64,000 nt of DNA from JAOUEA01 sp040882605 (GTDB taxonomy: Bacteria; Actinomycetota; UBA4738; HRBIN12): assembly GCA_040882605.1 (NCBI GenBank), contig JBBEAY010000017.1, positions 62,001 to 126,000 on the forward strand, in the 5' to 3' direction. The position numbers and the translations under genes are program-made. The notes under the pieces are model-generated. The model was not told where the DNA came from. It did not search any database and saw nothing but the letters and a program-made list of their open reading frames with translations. Below are positions 51,474 to 58,153 of this stretch, one piece after another. The first letter of the stretch is position 1. The number at the start of each line of letters is the position of its first letter.

Positions 51474-51613
51474 GCCGGGCGGGGGCAACGAGCCGCGCTC
51501 GGCGGTCGAATCGAGTCGTGACCAACGGTCACGCGAGCCGTGGGGCAGAGGGATCGATGCATGGCGAGCGAGCCCGAAGGGTAGGGCGATGGTGACCGAC
51601 GAGAGGGTGACGC

Positions 51614-51970
51614 ATGAACGCATCGAACGCATCGGTAGACGGCGAACCGGCGGCAACCGCGGCACCGACGCTCCGCGGGGACTCCCCGGCCCCTGACGGC
51701 GACGGGCCCATCCGTCTGCTCGATGGACCGCGGCACGTGACCCACGAGGATCGGAGCGAGCTTCCCGGACATCACGAGGCGACGTTCGCCACCACAGACG
51801 GTGAGCGGCTCGATCGGTATCTGACCGACAAGGGAAGGGCCGAGCTCCTGCGTTTGGTCGACGCGGGACAGCACGCATTCACGCGCGAGGAGTTGGAATG
51901 GCTCACAACCGAGCCCACCATCGAGGCCCTGATGGTGAGCATGGCCGGAGAAGGGGCCGAAGGAGGCTGA
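51614..51970 (+). CDS. Small acidic hypothetical protein
   Basis: The 118-residue soluble protein is not recognised. The first 35 residues are Ala/Pro/Asp-rich and likely disordered; the rest is helical and charged (EATFATTDGERLDRYLTDKG, REELEWLTTEP). A weak GAGAGGG precedes the ATG. It sits between the M24 gene and the acidic repeat gene. Confidence 0.5.
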   Translation: MNASNASVDGEPAATAAPTLRGDSPAPDGDGPIRLLDGPRHVTHEDRSELPGHHEATFATTDGERLDRYLTDKGRAELLRLVDAGQHAFTREELEWLTTEPTIEALMVSMAGEGAEGG

Positions 51971-52046
51971 GGGCAACGAGATGTGATCGAGGTCGCTAGT
52001 AGCATCACTGACACCGAAAGCGATCGAGGCGATGAGGGAGGACACC

Positions 52047-52292
52047 ATGGACGAGACCACGAGCGGCGAGCTGCGCGATGAGGACATGAAGACCGAGATG
52101 CCGGGGGCAACCGGATCGACGGAGACAGGCCCCCGCGACGCCGATGGTACCGACGCCGATGGCACCGACGGCGACGCGACGGACGGCACGGACGCCGACG
52201 GCACGGACGCCGATGGCACCGACGGTGATGCGACCGACACCACCGACGGAGATGGCACCGACGCCGACGGGACCGACACGCCCAACTCGTGA
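52047..52292 (+). CDS. Acidic Asp-Gly-Thr repeat protein
   Basis: The 81-residue protein has a charged N-terminus and, from about residue 31, tandem DADGTDADGTDGDATD repeats that resemble chained calcium-binding DxDG loops, with no lysine or hydrophobic core. GGGAGGA lies 7 nt before ATG 52047 (ATG 52032 is a less likely start). Its stop overlaps the cupin/JmjC oxygenase start (GTGA), so the two are translated together. Role unknown: a calcium-binding or disordered partner. Confidence 0.6.
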   Translation: MDETTSGELRDEDMKTEMPGATGSTETGPRDADGTDADGTDGDATDGTDADGTDADGTDGDATDTTDGDGTDADGTDTPNS

Positions 52293-53503
52293 CGGTCGCG
52301 ACGCTCGCTCCCGAGCAAGCCGAGATGGGAGCGCTCGCCCGGTGTGCCGGTGACGTCGGCCGTTTCCTGGCCGATGACTGGGCACGCCGGGCGAGCATCC
52401 AGCGGGGCGTTGGGCCCGGTGGGTTCGCCGACCTGCTCACGCTCGACGAGGTCGACCGATTCCTGACGACGACCGCGCTCCGCACGCCCTTCTTCCGCCT
52501 TGTGCAGGCAGGCGAGCGCATCCCCGAGTCGGCGTACACGCGATCGGGCCGTGCAGGCTCGCGCGACGTCCCCGGTATCGCCGACGCTCATGCCGTCGCC
52601 TCGTTGTTCGAGCGCGGCGCCACGATCGTGCTGCAGGGATTGCACCGATGGTCCGAGCCGGTGACGAGGTTCAACCGCAGCCTCGAGCTCGAGTTGGGTC
52701 ATGCCTGCCAAGTGAACGCGTACATCACCCCGGCCGGCGCGCAGGGACTCGAGCTGCATCACGACCCGCACGACGTGTTCGTCTTGCAGGCGTTCGGGCG
52801 CAAACGATGGGAAGTGCACGCGGCCCCGACCGAACACGATCGCCCGCCCCTCGACGTCGAGGTGGCGCCAGGCGACACGATCTACATGCCGGCGGGAACC
52901 CCGCATGCGGCTTCGGCGCAGAAGACGGTCTCTGGTCATCTCACCGTGGGCGTGCACGTGACGAGGTGGCGCGGCGTGCTCACCAGCGCCTGGACGTCCT
53001 CGGTCGACGACCCTTCACTCGACGATCCACTGCCCGCCGGGTGGTTGCGCGATCGGTCCGGGCTCGCTGGCGAGCTTTCGCGCCGCGTGCGGGCGGCGAC
53101 CGAACGCATGCTCGTGGCCGACGCCGGCGAGATCGTCGCCGATCGGGCCGACCGGTTCCTGTCGGTGCGGGCCCAGATCGCGCGCGGCTCGATCGCCGAA
53201 CGCGCACAGGCGGCCGAAGTCGATGACGCCACCGTGCTCACGCGCCGCCAGGGTTCCTTCTGCGAGATCCGTTGCCGCAACGAGGCGCTCGTCGTGCTGC
53301 TCGGCGATCGACGGCTCCGCCTGCCGGCCTGGCTCGAGCCCGCGATGCGGCGCGTCGCCGCGCGCGATTCATTCCGCGTCGGTGAGCTCGACGATCTCGT
53401 TCCGGATGCCGCGAGCCGCGTGGTGTTGGCACGGCGGCTCATGCGCGAAGGCTTGCTGACGGCGACGGCGCCGGACCCCAACGATGGCTCCGACCGTCGG
53501 TGA
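52289..53503 (+). CDS. JmjC/cupin-type 2-oxoglutarate oxygenase (ROXA-like)
   Basis: The 404-residue protein has a cupin/JmjC core with the iron motif H157-x-D159...H206 (LELHHDPHDVFVLQ; MPAGTPHAA) and a C-terminal winged-helix region as in ribosomal oxygenases (ROXA/YcfD). Those hydroxylate arginine or histidine in ribosomal proteins. The strand pattern FGRKRWEVH is typical. It is coupled to the repeat protein before it and overlaps the sucraseferredoxin gene after it (GTGA). Confidence 0.88.
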   Translation: MTVATLAPEQAEMGALARCAGDVGRFLADDWARRASIQRGVGPGGFADLLTLDEVDRFLTTTALRTPFFRLVQAGERIPESAYTRSGRAGSRDVPGIADAHAVASLFERGATIVLQGLHRWSEPVTRFNRSLELELGHACQVNAYITPAGAQGLELHHDPHDVFVLQAFGRKRWEVHAAPTEHDRPPLDVEVAPGDTIYMPAGTPHAASAQKTVSGHLTVGVHVTRWRGVLTSAWTSSVDDPSLDDPLPAGWLRDRSGLAGELSRRVRAATERMLVADAGEIVADRADRFLSVRAQIARGSIAERAQAAEVDDATVLTRRQGSFCEIRCRNEALVVLLGDRRLRLPAWLEPAMRRVAARDSFRVGELDDLVPDAASRVVLARRLMREGLLTATAPDPNDGSDRR

Positions 53504-54417
53504 CCGGGTTCGGCGATCGCTGTTCGCGCCGGAGCGAAGCAGCCGACGAACCGCTCGCTGGCACGGCTTCCACGATCAGGCGATGGTTGCTGCTCGAGCA
53601 TGCGGGCCCGTGGGGGCGCGACGGTCTCCTCGACGCGCGACTGCCCGATGGGCTCGGTCTCGCCCTGCGTGACCTCGGGCGGCGTAGTCGCAGCCGCGTG
53701 CTCCTGATCCGCCGCCCGGCGCGTGCTGAGGGCAGCGGCACGGCGTGCTTCGCCATCGACACGGCCGAGGCTTGGATCGGTGCCCGAACGCTCGAGCGCC
53801 TCGACGATGTCGTTCAGCTCGACCCGGGCGATCGTTCGGCGTTCCCGCACGCGGTGCGTGAACCGGTGGCCGTGGTGTGCACGCACGGTCGCCGAGACGT
53901 CTGCTGCGCCGAGCGCGGTCGTCGGCTCGCCGCCGCAGCCGCCCTCGAGCACTCCACATCGGTGTGGGAGAGCACCCATGTGGGCGGCGACCGTTTCGCC
54001 GGCAACCTGGTCGCGTTCCCGCACGGACTCGTCTTCGGCCGCGTGGAGCCCGAACGCGGGGCGGAAGTCGTGGCCGCCTACGCGCAGGGGCGCATCGTGC
54101 TCGACCGGTATCGCGGTCGCACGAGCCACCCGATGCCCGCGCAGGCCGCGGACGTGGCGCTCCGCATGCGCTCGGGTCTCGACCGCATCGACGACGTGCG
54201 GCTGCTTGCGGTGGAGCGCGCCGGCGATGTTGCGACCGTGCGACTGGCGCTCCCCGCCGCTGACGCCCTCGTGAGGGTCGTGCGCAACGAGCTGTCGCCG
54301 ATGCGGCTCACCTGCGCCTCCGGTTCCGAGGAGGCCGCCGCAACCTGGACCGCCGAGTCGATCGAGCTCGACGCGCGGGAGTCACCATCTCAGCGCGGTA
54401 CGTCCTCCTCGCCCTGA
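53500..54417 (+). CDS. Sucrase/ferredoxin-like (thioredoxin-fold Fe-S) protein
   Basis: The 305-residue protein is of the Suc_Fer-like family: VCTHGRRDVCCAERGRRLA (C127, C135, C136) and WESTHVGGDRFAGNLVAFPH (H160). The family is thioredoxin-fold with a probable 2Fe-2S cluster. Its pairing with a JmjC/cupin oxygenase recurs in actinobacteria to my knowledge, suggesting it supplies electrons. The start overlaps the oxygenase stop. Confidence 0.88.
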   Translation: MTGFGDRCSRRSEAADEPLAGTASTIRRWLLLEHAGPWGRDGLLDARLPDGLGLALRDLGRRSRSRVLLIRRPARAEGSGTACFAIDTAEAWIGARTLERLDDVVQLDPGDRSAFPHAVREPVAVVCTHGRRDVCCAERGRRLAAAAALEHSTSVWESTHVGGDRFAGNLVAFPHGLVFGRVEPERGAEVVAAYAQGRIVLDRYRGRTSHPMPAQAADVALRMRSGLDRIDDVRLLAVERAGDVATVRLALPAADALVRVVRNELSPMRLTCASGSEEAAATWTAESIELDARESPSQRGTSSSP

Positions 54418-54497
54418 CCCGGCGCGGGAGTGGCCTGCTCGAGCGCGTCTGCCTCGGGGACCGGCTCGGTCGTCTCGTCGTCTTGTTGGTCGCTCAC
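54390..54497 (-). CDS. 35-residue acidic micro-protein
   Basis: GTG 54497 follows CCAAGGAGGAACGC, an ideal ribosome site, and opens a 35-residue frame beginning VSDQQDDETTEPVPEADAL and ending in PR before TGA. It is strongly acidic with no hydrophobic segment. Its 3' end overlaps the end of the sucraseferredoxin gene in antisense. The ribosome site is the main support. Confidence 0.45.
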   Translation of the reverse strand: MSDQQDDETTEPVPEADALEQATPAPGQGEEDVPR

Positions 54498-54595
54498 GCG
54501 TTCCTCCTTGGTCGTGGCCCGTCGGGGTCGCGGTTGCGCGCCCGATCCGCGGGGTATCCCCGCAGCATCATCCGATGAGCATAGGAGGGAATATC

Positions 54596-54991
54596 ATGCC
54601 CATGCGATCGATCATGCGCACACTCATCGCAGCCGTGCTCGTCGCTGGAACGCTCGCGGCGTGCACCGAGAAGCAGCAACGAGAGATCGTCGACGACACC
54701 GCGGAGGTTGCCGCCCGAAACGCGGCCGCCGCAGCCGGAACGGCAGCGTTCGAGGGCGAAGGCCTCGAGGTCTCCGACGTGCTGGAGTGCACGGCGAACT
54801 CAACCGGCGGCGCCGAGAAGATCAACGTTACCTGCACCGGCACGAGCGACGATGGACGAGAGCTTGCCCTCGAAGGCACGGTGACTGGCCGTGAGCAGGA
54901 CATCAACGTCGACGCGATCCGCGGCTCCTTCGTCGGCACGGTCGACGGCGAAGAGGTTTTCGCTGAGGATTGTCTCGGCGACGCGTGCTAG
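54596..54991 (+). CDS. Small secreted lipoprotein (DUF4333-like)
   Basis: The 131-residue protein has a signal peptide MPMRSIMRTLIAAVLVAG and lipobox LAAC, then an Ala-rich helix and a compact beta domain containing four cysteines (VLECTAN, INVTCTGT, EDCLGDAC). TAGGAGGG at 54582-54589 sets the start at 54596 rather than 54575. The pattern recalls actinobacterial DUF4333-type lipoproteins of unknown role. Confidence 0.75.
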   Translation: MPMRSIMRTLIAAVLVAGTLAACTEKQQREIVDDTAEVAARNAAAAAGTAAFEGEGLEVSDVLECTANSTGGAEKINVTCTGTSDDGRELALEGTVTGREQDINVDAIRGSFVGTVDGEEVFAEDCLGDAC

Positions 54992-55036
54992 CGGAAGGAT
55001 CCTCAGTGACCTGAGTCATCGATCGCGACCTCCTTC

Positions 55037-55042
55037 TACGAT
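55037..55042 (+). promoter_or_regulatory. Putative -10 box of leaderless M19 peptidase promoter
   Basis: TACGAT lies 7 nt before ATG 55050 and overlaps the earlier ATG 55041, which favours 55050 as the start. Confidence 0.4.
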
Positions 55043-55049
55043 GCGACAG

Positions 55050-56195
55050 ATGACGACAGACGAAGAGAGAGGTCGCATCGTCGAGCTGCTGCGCGCGGCC
55101 CCCCTGATCGACGGACACAACGACCTGCTGTGGGCCTTGCGCGAGGCCATGCAGGCCGATCCCCCGGAGACTCTCGACCCCGCCGAGCCATGCCCGACGC
55201 TGCAGACCGACTTCCCACGGCTGGAAGCAGGCGGGCTCGGCGGGCAGTTCTGGTCGGTGTACGTGCCGTCGGACCTGCCCGAGCACGAGGCCGTGACGCG
55301 AACCTTCGAGCAGGTCGAGAGGCTCTACGAGCTGACGGCTCGCCACCCCGATCGTCTCGAGCTCGCGCGAACCGCCGACGACGTCGAGCGGGTCGCCGCG
55401 AGCGGCAAGGTCGCGTCGATGGTCGGCGTCGAGGGCGGACACTGCATCGCGAGCTCGCTCGGCGTGTTGCGAGCGCTCGCCCGAGCGGGGGCGGGCTACA
55501 TGACGCTCACGCACAACGACGACACGCCTTGGGCAGATTCGGCGACCGGGGAACACCCGCATGGCGGGCTCACGACGTTCGGGGAAGAGGTCGTGCGCGA
55601 GATCAACCGGCTCGGTGTGCTCGTCGACCTCAGCCACGTGTCGGACGACACCATGCGCCAAGCGATCGACGTGAGCGAGGCGCCGGTGCTCTTCAGCCAC
55701 TCGTCGGCCCGCGCGATCGCCGACGTCAGCCGCAACGTGCCCGACGACGTGCTCGAGAGCGTCGGTCGCGCAGCGGGGGTCGTCATGGTGACGTTCGTGC
55801 CGGAGTTCCTGACATCAGAGGGCGCGTCCGTGAACCGCGAGGGGTGGGAAGTAGCTCGTCGCCTGAGGGCCGAGCATGCCGACGAGCCCGCACGGGTGTC
55901 CGCAGCCGTGGATGCGTGGTTCGACGAGCACGACGTCGCGGCGACAGTTTCAGACGTCGCCGACCATATCGACCATGTTCGCGACATCGCGGGTGTCGAC
56001 GCGATCGGGGTTGGCGGCGACTTCGACGGCGTCGGCACGATGCCGGCAGGGCTTACCGACGTCGCGGGTTACCCGGCGTTGTTCGCCGAGCTTGTGGCGC
56101 GCGGCTACACCGACGACGAGCTCATGAAGATCGCAGGGCGCAATGTGCTGCGGCTCATGCGAGCTGCCGAACGCGTGGCCGCGACGTACGCTTGA
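55050..56195 (+). CDS. Membrane dipeptidase (M19, renal-dipeptidase-like)
   Basis: The 381-residue metal peptidase has the M19 ligands: LIDGHNDLLW, GVEGGHCIASS, VDLSHVSDDTM, LFSHSSARAI and GVGGDFDG. It cleaves dipeptides, including D-residue ones, and related members act on N-acyl amino acids. No signal peptide is present, so it is cytoplasmic. ATG 55041 would add three residues; the leaderless box favours 55050. Confidence 0.93.
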   Translation: MTTDEERGRIVELLRAAPLIDGHNDLLWALREAMQADPPETLDPAEPCPTLQTDFPRLEAGGLGGQFWSVYVPSDLPEHEAVTRTFEQVERLYELTARHPDRLELARTADDVERVAASGKVASMVGVEGGHCIASSLGVLRALARAGAGYMTLTHNDDTPWADSATGEHPHGGLTTFGEEVVREINRLGVLVDLSHVSDDTMRQAIDVSEAPVLFSHSSARAIADVSRNVPDDVLESVGRAAGVVMVTFVPEFLTSEGASVNREGWEVARRLRAEHADEPARVSAAVDAWFDEHDVAATVSDVADHIDHVRDIAGVDAIGVGGDFDGVGTMPAGLTDVAGYPALFAELVARGYTDDELMKIAGRNVLRLMRAAERVAATYA

Positions 56196-56199
56196 AGCC

Positions 56200-56652
56200 G
56201 TGGGCCCGCTGCAGGTCGATGACGTCGCGCCCGAGGTACCCGGGATCGCGTTCGGCGACGGACCGCGCGGGCTGTTCTTCTACAAGGTGACGTGTCCGAC
56301 CTGTCAGATCGCCGCGCCGACGATGCAGCACTTCGAGCGAGCCTTCCCCGGCTGCGTCGTCGGTATCGGGCAGGACCCGGCGCCGAAGCTCGAGCGGTTC
56401 GCCCAGACCTACTCGATGGGCATCGCCTCGATCGAGGATGCTCCTCCTTACGCGATCTCCGACGCCTACGTGATCGAGTCGGTGCCTACGCTGTTCCTGG
56501 TGAGCGATGACGGACGCGTGATCGAGTCGGTGGGTGCTTGGGACCGCGACGGGTTCAATCGAGTGGCGGCCACGCTTGCCCAGCTCACCGGCGCCGAGCC
56601 GGTGCTCGTGTCGACCGCCGGTGACGGACGTCCGCCCTTCAAGCCGGGATGA
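56200..56652 (+). CDS. Thioredoxin-fold protein with CPTC motif
   Basis: The 150-residue protein has the redox motif CPTC in LFFYKVTCPTCQIAAPTM and the cis-Pro segment IESVPTLFLVSDDG. It is a cytoplasmic thiol-disulfide protein. The GTG at 56200 follows TACGCT by 7 nt (a further possible leaderless start) and lies 4 bp after the M19 stop. The partner is unknown. Confidence 0.85.
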   Translation: MGPLQVDDVAPEVPGIAFGDGPRGLFFYKVTCPTCQIAAPTMQHFERAFPGCVVGIGQDPAPKLERFAQTYSMGIASIEDAPPYAISDAYVIESVPTLFLVSDDGRVIESVGAWDRDGFNRVAATLAQLTGAEPVLVSTAGDGRPPFKPG

Positions 56653-56695
56653 GGCTCCCGCAATATGCGTTCGGTCTGAGCGCCCGAGGCGAACG

Positions 56696-57073
56696 ATGAG
56701 ATCGACCGGGCGGTACGTGCTCGCAGCCGCGCTCGTGTTCGCCGGCATCGCACACTTCGCGGAGCTCGACTCGTTCCTGCTGCTAGTGCCTTCGTGGGTG
56801 CCATGGCCTGCGGGGGTGGTGCGGGTCACCGGCGTGATGGAGGTGGCGTTCGGGGTGGCGCTCGTTGTCACGCCCGGGGGAGACCTGCGCCGAACGGCCG
56901 GGTGGGCGCTCGCCGGCTTCCTGGTGGTGGTCTTCGTGGGCAACGTGTCGCAGGCGGTCTCAGGCACCGACGCGTTCGGGCTCGACACCGACACGGAGCG
57001 CTGGGGGCGGCTCGCTTTCCAGCCGCTGTTGATCGCCTGGGCGCTCTGGTCGACCGACGCCTGGCCTGCTTGA
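56696..57073 (+). CDS. DoxX-like small membrane protein
   Basis: The 125-residue protein has four predicted helices (about 6-24, 38-60, 68-86 and 105-122) with the DoxX-like GIAHF and VTGVMEVAFGVAL. The family is linked loosely to redox or membrane functions. A weak GAGG precedes the ATG. The gap 57074-57265 after it shows no gene. Confidence 0.75.
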   Translation: MRSTGRYVLAAALVFAGIAHFAELDSFLLLVPSWVPWPAGVVRVTGVMEVAFGVALVVTPGGDLRRTAGWALAGFLVVVFVGNVSQAVSGTDAFGLDTDTERWGRLAFQPLLIAWALWSTDAWPA

Positions 57074-57265
57074 CCGATGCCGCATCAGCAGTCGACGACG
57101 CTGCGCAGAGCTTCGCAGACCTCGTGGCGACGGGCGGGGCCTAATGCTTCGGCCCCACCGAGTCACGGCGACCTGGGCTGGGATACCCATACTCTGGTCC
57201 TCCGGCTTCCATCGAAGCGGAGGCTGCACACGTGCGGTGATACTCGTCACGCTCGGCGCCGGGTC

Positions 57266-57271
57266 TAGACT
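57266..57271 (+). promoter_or_regulatory. Putative -10 box of leaderless cphB promoter
   Basis: TAGACT lies 9 nt before the cphB ATG at 57281 with no ribosome site between. Confidence 0.4.
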
Positions 57272-57280
57272 TGGCCCGCG

Positions 57281-58153
57281 ATGTCCGAGCCCCGTCGACG
57301 AGCGAACCTGGCGCCAGCCGTAGGAGGTGCCGGCCCGATCATGTTGATCGGGGGCGCCGAGGACAAGCTGCGCGGCCGGCAGATCCTGAAGCGGTTCGTG
57401 CGCTTCGCGGGGGGCAAGGAGGCCCGCGTCGCCGTTATCGCGACCGCGTCGGAGATCAGTGAGCAGGCGCTCCAGCTCTACGAGGCGCTGTTCCTCGAGC
57501 TCGGCGTCGCGAGCGTCACCGGACTGCGCCCGCGAGAACGATCGGAAGCAGACCGCCCCGATGCCGCCGCCGAGCTGAGCGACGCGACTGGCGCTTTCCT
57601 CACAGGAGGCAACCAGCTGCGGCTTACGTCGATCGTGGCAGGCACGCGGCTGCACCAGGGCCTGCATCTCGCGCAGGACCGAGGGGCCGTCATCGCCGGC
57701 ACGTCGGCGGGGGCGAGCGCGCTCGCCTCGCACATGATGGCGTTCGGACAAACCGGCGCCTCGCCGCGTCACGGCAACGTGCAGACCGCCGCGGGACTCG
57801 GCTTCGTCGAAGGCACGATCGTCGACCAGCACTTCGAACAGCGCACGCGGCTCGGGCGCCTACTGAGTTCCGTCGCTCAGTCGCCGTCATTGATCGGCCT
57901 CGGCCTCGACGAGGACACCTGCGCGATCGTGCACCCGGACCGCTCGATGGAGGTGATCGGCCGCGGCTCCGTCACCATCGTCGACGGGTCGCACATGGAA
58001 ACCGATGCCTACCGGCTTCGGGGACGCCGCCCCATGATGGTCTCCGGCGCGCAGCTGCACTCGATCCCATCGGGATACCGGTTCGATCTGCGGGCACGGG
58101 CACTGATCCATCCGGAAGGTTCCCGCACCGAGGAGCGCGAGGCCTCGGAGTGA
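57281..58153 (+). CDS. cphB: Cyanophycinase
   Basis: The 290-residue S51 peptidase has the nucleophile S142 in VIAGTSAGASALA, IGGAEDKL at the start and VDQHFEQRTRLGRL. It degrades cyanophycin to beta-Asp-Arg dipeptides in the cytoplasm. The lack of a signal peptide fits turnover of an internal reserve. The stop overlaps the cphA start (GTGA), so synthesis and degradation are expressed together. Confidence 0.95.
   Translation: MSEPRRRANLAPAVGGAGPIMLIGGAEDKLRGRQILKRFVRFAGGKEARVAVIATASEISEQALQLYEALFLELGVASVTGLRPRERSEADRPDAAAELSDATGAFLTGGNQLRLTSIVAGTRLHQGLHLAQDRGAVIAGTSAGASALASHMMAFGQTGASPRHGNVQTAAGLGFVEGTIVDQHFEQRTRLGRLLSSVAQSPSLIGLGLDEDTCAIVHPDRSMEVIGRGSVTIVDGSHMETDAYRLRGRRPMMVSGAQLHSIPSGYRFDLRARALIHPEGSRTEEREASE

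Noticed and set aside
52005..52385. Minus-strand Val/Gly repeat ORF across the acidic repeat gene
   Set aside because: It is the mirror of the DADGT repeats. The plus strand has the ribosome site and the coupled downstream gene.
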